Shown: positions 1 to 10,819 of the stretch, piece by piece
Layout: each line of letters starts with the position of its first letter
Position numbering within the stretch: the stretch's first letter is position 1
Assembly (NCBI GenBank): GCA_947650285.1
Contig: CANTFL010000251.1
Coordinates: 464,795 to 528,794 of the forward strand
Direction of reading: 5' to 3'
Origin: Hyaloperonospora brassicae
Lineage: Eukaryota; Oomycota; Peronosporomycetes; Peronosporales; Peronosporaceae
Length of the DNA stretch: 64,000 nt
Translations under genes and position numbers: made by a program
The notes under the pieces: generated by a model
Database searches by the model: none
The model's input: the letters and a program-made list of their open reading frames with translations, nothing else
Told to the model about the DNA's origin: nothing

Positions 1-688
1 CGGAACCCGACGGACACGCCGAATCCTCGTTCCCTCGCCCCACTCCTTTCTTCTTCTGCTTCTCCTTCTCCTTCCTTCGCTTCCTCTTGCTGTCCACTGA
101 CGCCTGCAGCTTCTTGTTGATCTCTTCCGTCCGCAATTGCTTGCGCGCCGCGTCCACCTTTTCGTACCGCTCGATCGTCTTGGCATGTTCCTTCGGGTCG
201 TAGCCCAGCCACTGGTCGCGCTTGGCGTCGAACGCGAGTTTCCCAAACTTCTCCGAGCGCACGTCCACTCGCGCGTCGTCCGTCATGAGGTTCTTGTGCG
301 TCTTCCACGCGCCCACTTTGCGCGGCCGCTCGACGCACTCGTTCGTCTTGTGGCTCCCCGCGCCGCAGTTCGTGCACGCGCCTTTGCGCCACTTGCGCGG
401 TCGGTCTGCACCGGCTGCCGTCGGTTTCCGGTCCTTGAGATAGAGCGCATCGGCTTCATGAATCGACAAGAGGTGCGCCTGTTGCTGCAGCGTCTGGTGC
501 TTGAGCGACGGCCCCGCGTCGCCCAAGTACCACGGCCGCTTGCTAATGTACTCGGGATTGTGCGGGTTGATGAGGTTCCCGTCGGCGTCTTGTTCCGGCG
601 GCAGCGTCCCATTCTTCCGCGCCTCTTCGATCTCGCGCTTCTTCTTAAAGTCGCTGCTCGACAGGCGCTCACCTCCTGCAGACGCCAT
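1..688 (-). CDS. SLU7: Pre-mRNA splicing factor SLU7 homologue, N-terminal part (runs off window)
   Basis: SLU7 acts at the second catalytic step of pre-mRNA splicing, in 3' splice-site choice, in the nuclear spliceosome. The minus-strand frame is open from an ATG at 688 to the window edge (about 229 residues; the C-terminal part is missing). The protein starts MASAGGERLSSSDFKKKREI and contains the family signature NPHNPEYISKRPWYLGD near residues 44-60. A CCHC zinc knuckle with the core CTNCGAGSHKTNEC follows near residues 112-125, then ERPRKVGAWKTHKN. Further on are DAKRDQWLGYDPKEH and a Lys/Arg-rich stretch. The order and spacing match the SLU7 family, and the ATG gives the family's usual short N-terminus. 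The gene is divergent from the bromodomain gene and shares its upstream region. No intron is seen in the visible part. Confidence 0.93.
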   Translation of the reverse strand, partial: MASAGGERLSSSDFKKKREIEEARKNGTLPPEQDADGNLINPHNPEYISKRPWYLGDAGPSLKHQTLQQQAHLLSIHEADALYLKDRKPTAAGADRPRKWRKGACTNCGAGSHKTNECVERPRKVGAWKTHKNLMTDDARVDVRSEKFGKLAFDAKRDQWLGYDPKEHAKTIERYEKVDAARKQLRTEEINKKLQASVDSKRKRRKEKEKQKKKGVGRGNEDSACPSGS

Positions 689-968
689 GTGCGGGCGGCG
701 ACCTCCGTCGAGTGCGTGTACGACAAGCGCGGCGCGAACTTGTACGACGAGGACGCGGCCGTGCGCGCGTTTGATTGGCCAAAAGACCGGTCGGTTCCTC
801 TGAGGGCCGTGCGCGCGTCTGAGTGGTCAATAAACCGTCCACTTGTCTATCGGCCGTGCGCGCGTTTGATTGGTTAATAAGCGCGAGCTCGCCAGCGTCG
901 CGGCGGTCAAGTGAGCGAGAGAGAACGCGCGAGCTGCTTGAGGGCCCGTCCGGCGCGCGCGTGTCCTG
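689..968. promoter_or_regulatory. Shared divergent promoter region with three 24-bp direct repeats
   Basis: These 280 bp separate the SLU7 start (minus) from the bromodomain gene start (plus). Three copies of a repeat with core GGCCGTGCGCGCGT, followed by an ATTGG/AGTGG box (CCAAT in reverse) and then YCAA or TTAA, lie at about 757-780, 805-828 and 852-875, spaced 48 and 47 bp. The regular spacing and central position suggest a shared bidirectional control element for NF-Y-like or other factors. That role is inferred; the repeats are read directly. Confidence 0.6.
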
Positions 969-3900
969 ATGATTTCGGACGTGGCGCACGTCGAGTGCAT
1001 GCGGCTGCTGGAGCTGCTGACGAACGCGCGCGTGCAGGAGAGCTGGTCCTGGGTGTTCATGACGCCCGTGGACATTCCTGGCTACCACGAGGTGATCAAG
1101 CGGCCCATGGACCTGGGCACGATCAAGAAGAACTTGGGCGCTAAGCCGTCGCGCTGCCGCTTCAAGTCGCACGAGAAGTTCGCGCGGGACGTGCGGCTCG
1201 TGTTCCACAATGCGCTCGTGTACAATAAGGACGACCAGGACGTCAAGGGGTCGGTCTACGCGGCCGCGCAGCACCTTTTGCGCGTGTTTGAGACGGCGTA
1301 TACCAAAGCAATCGACAGCGTGTTGAGCGCCGACGACGCGAAAGTTGCAGCGGAGAAAGAGACACATCGAGACACGAAGGAGAAGAAAAAGAAGAAGAAG
1401 ACAAAGGAGGAGGAGGCTGGAGGCGAGGCGAGTGCCGACGAGAAGGAGAAGCGGAACGCGTTGTCGTCGACCGCTGACCACCGCCAAAGTAGCAGCAGTA
1501 GTAGCGGTATCAGCACTACCATTACGCGTCTAGAAGGGAAAGAAGAGGGAAAAGATGGGGGACGAGGAGACGAAAGAGACGATGGCGAGAGCAGCAGCAA
1601 ACACCGGCACAAACACAGCAAGAAGGACAAGAAGGCAAAGAAAAAGTCCAAGAAAAAGAGCAAAGACAGGGACAAGGATCGACACTCAAGTTCTCGCTCC
1701 GGGGAGAGCAAGAAGAAGTCGCATCGAAGCGACCACGTGAATGAAAGTACAGCACCTCGTGGCGCCGGATCGGAAAGCGCTGTGGAAGGAGGTGCGTTGG
1801 CAGTGTCCAGAACGATTGATGCGACGCCCCTAGCCACGAGTGGTTCAGTTGTCCCTCTGAGCAGTAGTCTAGCGGCGAAGCAAGAGTCTGTTGTAGACCG
1901 TGCTCTTGAAAACAAAATGTCGGACTCGGAGGTGGCAGTGTGCCTCGCACTGATCACGAAGTTGATCAAGTATAAGGAGGGGAACATCAGTCCTGCAGCC
2001 CCGTTTCTCCAGCCGGTGGACGTGACACATTTCCCAGACTATCGCATCAAAGTTCCGAACCGAATGCATCTGTATGGAGTCCAAAAGAAACTTCGCAGTG
2101 GGAGCTACAGTACCATCGATGCGTTTGCATACGACATGCGTCTGATTTTTGCGAACTGTTTGGTGTACAATAGCGACGTGATCTTGAGCAAGGTGATGCG
2201 GAATCATGCAGTAACTCTGATGAAGCTGTTTGAGGGTCTGTTTGCGAAAATTGGTGGATCATGGCCGGGCATCCCAGAGCGATGGAAGTGTCACCAGATC
2301 ATTCACGACATTCTTGCGCATCGCACGGATGGTCAGGAAACTGCACAGTGGTTCAAGTATCCCATCGAGGCTTACTATGACTCTCCCGACCAGATCCCGT
2401 ACAACTACTACGAGACGGTCAAGGAACCGATGGATATTGGCTCGGTGTCGTCAAAATTGCACCTGGGCAAGTACAGGCACGTTTCCGAATTTGTAGCGGG
2501 CTTGAAGCTAGTTTTCGATAACTGCATTCGCTACTGGAAGCCTGATCCACAAGGGCAGACGTACTGCAAGTCTGCGGAGACTTTACTAGAGGTGCTGCAC
2601 ACGCGAAGGGCTATACTCAATGCGTCGTCGAGCAACGCCGGATCGTCCAGAGAAAAGCACCACTCTTCGTCTACATCGTCGGCAAAGACCAGGACTGTCT
2701 CTGCTAGTCCACATTCTTCGTCTGCACAACAACCGTCGGCAGTCATGACCAGCGTGCCCGGTCGTGAGCGTGAACCGACCACGAAGAAGGCATCGTCGTC
2801 TTCAAAGTCCTCAAAGACGTCGAAGTCATCGAAGTCTCGTGATTCGAGCGGTGGGTTGCCCGAAAAGGGCGTATGCTTAGGAATCATGAAACAACTACGA
2901 GGCCACAAGATGAAGGGCTACGGTGGAATCGAAATCAAGACGGCTGGCCCTTTTTTGACTGCTGTGGATACGACGAAGTATCCTGATTATCTCGCGATTG
3001 TCTCGGAACCTATGGATTTTGCCAAGATTGAGCGCAAACTGAAGAGCGATCGGTACGGCAGCGTCGACGAATTTAGCGCTGACGTGCATTTGATATTTTC
3101 GAACTGCCACAAGTACAACAGTGATCCGGTGGAAGGTGCTGACATTCGGGCAATGGCCACGAACCTACGCACGCATTTCGTGAAGCTTTACAACGAAAAG
3201 CTGGGTCCTCTCGATGGCATGGTAAATGGATCGATTGATTCGCCGACATTTTTAGTCCAGACCCCAACAGTTCCGTCATTCCCAGCTGCACCGGCTCCGA
3301 AGCCAGCAGTGTCAACGGGAGCTATTGACGCGAACGCATGTACTGCCACGACTGGGAAGGGGTCTTCCTCGCTTCAGAAAGCAATTAAAAGGTCTCCTAG
3401 CAAGGACTTGACATCGACTCCATCAGTGGCGTCTTCCAGCAGCGCGAGTCCTACTCGGGAACCAAAGAAGGACAAATCATCCACTCGCAGCAAAAACGTG
3501 GCCAAGGTGGATTGTGCTGTTGTCACACAAGCACAACCAGTTGTTTTGCTGAAGCCGATGATTCAAGAAGAACCAGAGCCCGCCGCTATCTCGGAAAGCT
3601 ATTCATCTGCTACGACTAAGGAAGTGTTCTGTGGTAGCTCCAATGCAGCAGGTCTCACTCCCGAGGAAGCTAAGAGGTTGCGCAAAGAGATGAAAGAGAA
3701 GAGAAAAAGAGAGAAGAGGGAAAAGAAGGAGAAGAAAAAAAGGGACAAGGAGAAAAAGCGCGAGAGAAAGGAGAAGAGCAAGCTGTTGAGCTCCGTCCCA
3801 CAGGTACGCCATGCATTACGGTTACCGTGTCTACGTGTTGTAATGAACATTGTTGCCTGACATGCGTGCGTTTCCTACAGGAGAGGGCATTGCCCGCTAA

Positions 3901-5707
3901 CAAGACAGGCTCGACAGCAGCAGGTGTTCCACCTCCTCTGGCCACAGCTACAGCAGCAGAACATGCCCCGCCTGTTGCTAGGTCTGCCACTCCTGCTGGG
4001 GTAGCCGCCGCGACCGCTCCGGTAGCGATTGCTTCGAAGCGAGGTTTGGCAGAGCTTCATGGTACGGCCAGTTCGGTACCGAGCAAAAAGAGCAAGAAAC
4101 ACAGGAAGTCAGACCTGTCTTCATGGGAGACTCCCTGTGAGCGCGTGCTGAATCGCTTGGGCAAGATCGAGCAAGTGATGAAGTTACACTTCAACCACCC
4201 TCTGCTGGAGGTGTTCCCACAACTCACCAGCGAGTACACGGCTCTGATCAAAGAGCCAATGGACTTGCGGACGCTGCGCGAACAGCTGCATTCTCATGCA
4301 CTAACTCCGGCTGAGTTTTTGCGCAAAGGTCGCCTTACTTTTCAGAATGCTGTCAAGTTCAACTGTGCTGATGATCCAGCTTCGATTCAGGTGCGCAACA
4401 TGTCGACGCATCTGCTGTGGTACTTTGATTCGCTGTGCGCCGAGCTGCAGATTCATCCGGCACCAGGAGAGCAGAGTCGTGCAAAGCGTGATGAGCTAAG
4501 GCGTGAGCGTGCAGAGTTCGTGAATACCGTGCCGGTTGAGCTCAAGGCCAAAGAGTGCCAAAAGCTGCTCCGGGTCCTCAACAGTCAGAAACACGACAAG
4601 AATTGCTGGCCGTTTCGGAAGTCTGTTCGCGTGCTGTTTCCATCCTTGTCGCCGGACTATTTCGACATCGTCAAGACTCCTATGGATTTGTCTACCATTG
4701 CGGGGAAGCTGAATGAGTTTGAGTATAAGGTGCACGGCGAGTTCATTCGAGACGTGCGGCTGACATTCGAGAATGCCATGGTGTACAACCGTGCTGACAA
4801 GGATCGCGAAGGATGGAGCGTGTATACAGCAGCTTCGCATATGCTAGCAGTGGTGGAAGATCTATGGGGAGACGTGACGCTGGAGGTGACGGAGAAGGCT
4901 CGTCGTCGTGAATTGTTGCGTAAGGAGCGCATGAATGAGTCGAAGCGAAGACGGACTGATGTCTCTGAAGTCATTGGCGACCGTGAGAACAGCGTTCACA
5001 AACACGACCGTCACTCGACTGGCGCGAGCGAGCCCGGACACAAACTCAGTAAGCACCACCACGAGCCGAGCGGACATCGAGTAGAAGAAGGTGCTGGTGC
5101 TGCATCTGTAGCTGCTGGTACAGCGTCGAGAGTGTCGCCTTCGCCACCCGCAAAGAGCACGGGCTTTGCAACTCCTGGTGCCACCGGACATTCTGTCGTC
5201 GGCACGATAGTTGTCGGTAACGGAAGTGGCTCGCGCGATGACAACGGCGGTCCGGACGCGACCGCCACCCGAGTCAAGTTGCAACTGATGCCGAACAGGC
5301 CGAACATGGAGCGCATGAACAAGCAGGAGCGCAAGGCCGAAGAAAAGAGGCGGAAGCGGGCTCGACGTGAAGAGGAAATGGCACGGACAGAGAAGAGGCG
5401 TCGAACCGCTGTAGCAGCCACCGACGACGCATTGCGCGAGGCTGAGATCCGTAGTCGTCGCAAGCAGCTGAAGTTGGAAATGGCCGAGGCAGTACGTCTG
5501 CGTGAAGAACGTGAACGCCGCCTCGCGGAAGAGGAAGCTGAACGGGTCCGTCGGCAACAGATGAAGCTCAACGCTGCTGCTTGGACAGGTGTCTTGGTGC
5601 CAGCTGCGGGTACTGCTGCATCGCGTAAACGATCAGGTTTCTGGGCCAAGAAGCACGCAAAGCTGCAGATACCTCAGGCTTTCCAGCCTCCGGCTATCAA
5701 TGCTTAG
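969..5707 (+). CDS. Protein with six bromodomains (polybromo-like), two exons
   Basis: Exons 969-3803 and 3881-5707 join in phase 0 to a 1553-residue protein. Six bromodomains (acetyl-lysine readers) lie at about residues 1-115, 317-432, 437-550, 634-742, 1031-1136 and 1170-1275. Most show the ZA-loop P-x-D, the RPMDL/EPMDL turn and an N-x-x-x-Y-N helix end. The third has RYWKPD, so the acetyl-lysine-binding Asn is Trp523; the second has PNRMHL in place of the PMDL turn. Lys-rich and Ser-rich low-complexity linkers separate the domains. A charged Arg/Glu coiled coil spans about 1420-1510. Animal polybromo also has six bromodomains but adds BAH and HMG domains, which I do not see here. A nuclear role in chromatin remodelling (a PBAF/RSC-like subunit) is inferred. 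The ATG at 969 puts the first bromodomain right at the N-terminus. Confidence 0.9.
3804..3880 (+). other. Intron of the six-bromodomain gene (77 bp)
   Basis: The donor is CAG|GTACGCC at 3803/3804 and the acceptor is TTTCCTACAG|GAG at 3880/3881. A CTGAC branch-point candidate lies at 3857-3861. Removing the intron keeps the frame (phase 0) between two long open frames. If it is retained, translation stops at the TGA at 3858-3860, giving a 963-residue form with only the first four bromodomains. Confidence 0.88.
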
Positions 5708-6224
5708 GCTGCACGGCACCTACCGGTCGGTCTGTGTGCTAGTAGTAGTATGCATGCATGCATAGTCACGTCTGCTGCTTCGACACAGAAGGGCAAGTGC
5801 CTCTTCCTCAATCACAATTGGCACGTTTCTTATGCAGAATGCCAACTTTTTATTCACTTGGCTTGCTCAAAGATAAAAAGCATCCATTCGATCAGGTGAG
5901 AGGACCTACTACAGACCAATGTCAGCATCGTGTCTACTACTCCTCCGTCGGTCATCATCGTTCGCTCAAGTTCTTCGTAGTCGTTGTCCTGCGGGGTGGG
6001 TGCAACACCCTGCAGAGTCTGTTTTGATTTTTGTGTTATCTCCCGCCCTTCCTCTTCCTCCGGGTATGCGGCAACGAGTTTGCACGTGAACCTTGCAGCT
6101 CACTAGCTTGCTCGCCCCTCGTTCCAATCAAGATCGCGGTATTTTTCCTTCGTCCTGCTCTCCACTTGCGTTCCGCCGTGCTCCTCCTTGTTTCTCCTTC
6201 CGTACTTCTTCCAGCAAGTACCGT
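5708..6224. other. Intergenic region between convergent genes
   Basis: These 517 bp separate the stop of the bromodomain gene from the stop of the cyclin gene. It holds a short GCAT repeat near 5750-5763 and pyrimidine-rich stretches. I see no gene, only unsupported short frames. It should contain both 3' UTRs. Confidence 0.6.
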
Positions 6225-7624
6225 TTACGGGTGCTGTATGTGCGGCTCTTGTTGGTTCCCGCCAAAGTTAGGCTCAGCCAAAAGGCCCGCTTCAAAGCCT
6301 TGCCAGCCATACTTAAAGTGGTACACATGTGGACCCGGCGTTTCTTCCCCACCGCACGTATGGTAAGTGCCGCTGCACAGGCACGTTGGCGGCGGTGCTA
6401 CCACCGCATAATTGTTGCTGGGGGAGCACGGTGATGGACATGTCTCCAGTCCATAGCCCTTTACGAGCGGAGTGTGCATGCCAGTGGGGTACAGATCAGC
6501 CACATTGTTCGGGCGCAACAGGCCACACGCCAGGTGACTAGGCACCACAACCTGGGACTGGATGAACAGCAGCTCCTCCGTCGGCACTTTGACCCAGCGG
6601 TCCTTGGCCTGCGTGCTCACAGCCTCCAGGTCGCACACACCGTAGGCAAGCACATACAGCCACGACTTGCACTCCCACAGCACGTTCGGGTCGAGCTGCA
6701 AAAACTGCGCGACAAACATAAAGTCCAGCGCTGGGTCCACAAGCAGCACTGCCGCGCCAGCCAGCACACTGGGCCAGTACTCGATCGCCTGGTAGTCAAG
6801 CAGCGCAATGTCCACCAGACGAATCGCGTTCACAAACAGCTCTTTTGTGCCCGATAGATTGCGTGCAGGATCGACAAAGTCGCCCATGGTGTCCAAAGGG
6901 CGCTGGTCAGCCGAGCCACCAGCTACCATAAACAGCAGCCACGCATACGGTGTCGTGGGATGCAGATTCCACTGCAGCTCCTACAACAGCAGCAACAACA
7001 ACAGCAGCAATAACAACAACCACGACAACAGCAGCACCCACAAGTCACAAGAACGTGCGTGAGCCAGCAGGTCCACCCACATGCAGCCTCTCCTCCCCAA
7101 CTCCCTTTCTCTCCACGTACCCCAATGTACTCGACTTCAAAGCGCGCGAGGTCCTGTGCCGCCAGCTGCGTCTCCCCCCGTTCGGCAAGAAACGCCACGA
7201 GCTCTGCTGCCTTTGGCGGGTGCACTTCTTCAATCTTGGCCGCCATAAAGACGCAGACGAGGCCCAACACGCGCAGCTGCTTCTGCACGTGCTGCACGTC
7301 GCTGCGCCACGTGGCGGCCGCCATCTCCTGCAGCGCTGCCGCCCGACGGCGCAGCAGCACTTGCGCGTACTGGTTGGCAAAGTGCGCCGTCTGCCGCTGC
7401 AGCGCAAAGTGCGCCGTCGTGTCGACGATCCAGCGCCACGTAAAGCCAAAGTGCTCGTAGGTCGGGGCCTCGAGACGGAGCGGGAGGGGCAGGTGACGGT
7501 CCGCCCCCAGCGGCGACGACAGCGCCTTCCGCGGCGCTGCGGCCGAGCGGCCGTCGAGCGCGAGGCGGTGGTAGCACATCTCCTTCTGGCGCATGCTCAG
7601 CACCGTCATGAGGTCGGGGTTCAT
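6225..7624 (-). CDS. Cyclin, two exons
   Basis: Exon 1 (7624-7121, 168 codons) and exon 2 (6980-6225) give a 419-residue protein. The ATG at 7624 has a strong context (GCCACCATG) and no closer upstream ATG. The N-terminal cyclin fold spans about residues 55-170: FTWRWIVD carries the conserved Arg and Asp, followed by LGLVCVFMAAKIEEVHPP, whose Lys-Ile-Glu-Glu contacts the CDK in known cyclins. The second fold starts at the splice junction with ELQWNLHPTTPYAWLLF and continues through hydrophobic helices to about residue 290. A Pro/Cys-rich tail of unknown role follows. It should activate a cyclin-dependent kinase. The sequence looks closest to A/B/E-type cyclins and the exact class is uncertain. 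The gene is convergent with the bromodomain gene. Confidence 0.85.
6981..7120 (-). other. Intron of the cyclin gene (140 bp), with CAA/TTG repeats
   Basis: On the minus strand the donor is ATTGGG|GTACGT at 7121/7120 and the acceptor is TTGTAG|GAGCTG at 6981/6980. Splicing is phase 0 and joins the two halves of the cyclin fold. The 3' part is a run of TTG/TGC triplets that forms the polypyrimidine-like tract. Reading through gives a Cys-rich nonsense tail, which supports splicing. Confidence 0.85.
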
Positions 7625-10600
7625 GGTGGCGACGAACGGGTCCGTCTGCCTCGCGCGCTCTTTGCGCTTTGCGCTCGGGCTGTCGCGTGCGCCTGATCCG
7701 CGTCGCTGTTCCACACGGCCGCACACGCGCGTCCCCCTTGGCGTCCCCCCGTCACGTCCGCACTCGCGCGTCCAGAGGCCGCTGCTGCTGCTGCTGCCAC
7801 GGAAGAAAGCCAGCGAGAACGTCCGTGCTAAGTACGACTGCGTGCGACACGCGCCACCCCCAACAACAGATCCCGAGTGCGGGGGCCGTGCGACATGTAT
7901 TTCTATATATATATGTGGGGGGGGGGTATGTGTACATATATATATATATATGTGGGGGGGGTATGTGTGTGGGTTGCGGACCCGTTTGGGCCGTGGCGGG
8001 TGAGTTTCTGTGCGGTCGGCGGTTTTATTCACTTGACAGGTGTGGGTAGAGGAGGAGGAGGCGATCGATCGATCGATTGAGAGGGGATATGGGTCGGTTA
8101 ATTGGTTGGTTAATTGGGTGGACGAGGGGTCTGCGTGTGCGTGTGTGTGTGTCTTTCCAGCCGAAGGCAGCCGATGTGGGCGCATCAATCGACGGCCGAG
8201 AGGTCGCTGCTTCGGCTGGCATCGCTGCAGCTGCGACGGTCGTTGAAAGGGTTGCGTTACCTTAGGCTTCGCGCGAGTTGGCACGCGCTCGTTACTTTTT
8301 CGTTCCCTCGATCCGAGCAGCAGCTCGTCGGCGAAAGAGGTCCTTCAACTGCCAACGGGAGCAGGGCTAACGTCCTCGCCACCTATAACGGCTGCGTCAA
8401 CTCTTTCTGCGTTGCATGGCTTGTTGCACCTCTGCTTTCGCTTTTCGACTGGTACATGTCATGTGATGAAGTACTACGTCCTGGGGCATCGCAGAGGCTG
8501 TAATGCAGCTTGTGCTTCGTCACGTCAGATGCTCAGACACGCGCGCCTTTTCTTCGCTTCCAGACTACATTGCCGATTGTGCTGCTTTGCCTCCTGGTAA
8601 GCTGAACAGACAAAGGCCTTCTCTCGCTGGCAGCCGGTGTCCGACTTCCGCGACATTTCGGGGAACGGAGTGCACTCGGATCAAAGACTTGCCGTTCCGT
8701 GCAAACGTATGCCAAGCGGTTCTCAAGACCCCGCGCAGTTTCTGCGAGAAAGAAAGCGACCGACATCGATGGCGAGCCACTGTGATCCATACACGCAGCT
8801 TCGTTGTCCCGAATCTCAACCCTATCGACCCTCTTCGCAGCCACGAAACCAGACTCGTGTCAGCAACCCGACGCATCTCTGGTCGGCGCAGTGCTGTGTC
8901 AGACCTTTTCCGAAATCTGGTCCGGCACAGTGTGGCCATCTACTGGACAACAGCCTCCGCGTGCGGCGGGTGCCTTCCGTTCGATGTTAGCTGTTCGATT
9001 ATCTGCATTCTTCCGTCAAGGGAACTAGATTGTTGAAGGAGAGATCCAGCCTTCTCTGGCACGCTCGCTCGCTCGATCAGGCCAATCCTCTGAGCGTTGC
9101 AGTCTCGACATGTCCATGATTTCAGAACTTGTCGGTAGGTGGCTTCGGATGTGCATCGAAGGCGCTACACTGCGCACTGTAACGAACGAAGCAGCTGACC
9201 CCTTCCTCAAATTTGGGAGCTTTGACCCAGGAACGAGCGGAATATTCAGATGAGATTGTCTGCTTTAGTGAGAACTTCCCACGACAACTCGAAGACGTCT
9301 GTATGGAAGTTGGCCCAAGTGTTCGACTATGACTGAAGTCTTGCCTTCCTCGCTGACTCCTTCGGCTAATCCGAGATGTCGAGCTTCACGAGGGCCATCT
9401 GCAAAGGGCACGTGCGACCGGCAAACAAGCTCGGAGTGCATGCAGAGGGCAGAGACGTGTGCATGGAAGATCACGTTCCGTTTAGGACAGTCCCCTTGGC
9501 GGGCTATCTTGACTCGTACCCGGTATGTGTCGCTCTGGCACTGGATCGACCGGACAGCATCACATTCTGGGCGAGTTGTCGTGATGGGACCGCGACTCGC
9601 TCTCGGCGGACGGGTCGGCGACTTGACGGCGGATGAGAAGTGCAAGAACTTGTTGGTGCCTGGGCGCCGAAGTGTGTATGATACTCTGCCGACGTGCCCC
9701 ACCCTTCGATTGGTCTGACCTGCTTCTCCTCTTCCGTTCGCACGTTGCCGCTGCCTCCTGTTGTCCACGCGGTAGCGAGAAGACGTAGTCTCTGACCTGG
9801 TCCCCCATAACGAGGGACTTTGCAGCCAAGGAAGGGGACGGGAACACTGGTAAAGTCTTCGCCGCTTGGTCGTTATTGGCTTTTGCTCACATTTTTCTTG
9901 CAACGTAAGTGAAACGAGCTTAGGCGCATCCGTCCATCGATTGACAAGCTGCTGATGTTTCGATGCCTTTGGATGTACGACGAGGATCGAGGCGCCTATG
10001 GGGCTGCAGCCCGAATCATGATGATGCAGAAACTACATGTGTCGCAGTTGTATGGCTTTGCACGGCCGGCGCTTACCGTAAGCACACAAGGTAATGCCGT
10101 CTGATGTAGCAACTTGATGCGGTTGACGAGTAGTAGTTGTTGTTGTTGAAAGTGAGGTACATTGAGGAACGATTGCGACCAGCAACACCCTTGCCAGATA
10201 GTCCAAAGTGTCCGATGGAGCTACGTAGAGTAGCCTACAGTGTGACGAGACGACCAGCTCTTCGTCTGGCGTCCAGCTGACGACGTAGTGAAGTTCGGTC
10301 GAGGGCGGTAGGCGAGCGAACGGCAGGTCGGTTGTCTGGATCCCGCGCGGTACGATATAGAGCAGCTAGTTGCGGTTTGCGAGGCGGCCGGTGTAATCTC
10401 TGCGAAGCAATCATAGCGCTGTCTCGAGTCACATGCAAATGCGTACATCCGGTGTTTCTTGCCTCTCGCAAACCGAGAACCAGACCACAGTGCGCAGCCG
10501 CGCTATCGTCGTCAGGGGCGAGCCACGGACCATCCTAGCGAACCACACGGCACTTGCAGCATGTGACTGGGTCGATATTCGGACGATGACAGACCCGGTT

Positions 10601-10819
10601 CTTACCAGGCCCGAGGTTGTTGCGCAGTCGTCCATTGACGAAAGAAGGGATTGATTCGTGGGCAGCCGCTGCACATCCGGTTGTCGCAAAGGCGGCATGA
10701 CAAAATGTTGCGAACAATGTCGTAAGCAGTACCAGCGGGCTGGCGAGTGGAGCCACGGAATCGAGCATCCGCAAGTCGAAAAGCGTCCTGGAGAGTCATT
10801 TGGTGGCTCGTGAGTGCGC
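7625..10819. other. Intergenic region without a recognisable gene
   Basis: The first 600 bp form the upstream region of the cyclin gene and hold simple repeats: CTG near 7781, TA/G-run units at 7904-7970, GATC near 8063-8076, and GGTTAATT near 8096-8118. From 8300 to 10800 the sequence is GC-balanced, with many short frames on both strands but no recognisable domain. It may include the decayed upstream part of the LINE-type element whose RNase H relic follows at 10820. Confidence 0.4.
7904..7970. repeat. Two tandem (TA)n-TG-(G)n-TATGTGT units
   Basis: Two copies of the order (TA)n, TG, a G run (10 then 8 Gs) and TATGTGT follow each other directly. On the minus strand this lies about 280-350 bp upstream of the cyclin start. 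It is a simple-sequence block; any regulatory role is speculation. Confidence 0.7.

Noticed and set aside
669..1487. 272-codon minus-strand frame over the bromodomain start and promoter
   Set aside because: It overlaps the better supported bromodomain exon and the promoter, has low-complexity Arg/Leu composition and no domain.
1256..1987. 243-codon minus-strand frame inside the bromodomain gene
   Set aside because: A mirror of the Lys/Ser-rich linker (Phe/Ser/Leu-rich shadow).
7625..8284. N-terminal extension of the cyclin frame to 8284
   Set aside because: The extension translates simple repeats (TA, G runs, GATC), and the ATG at 7624 has a strong context.
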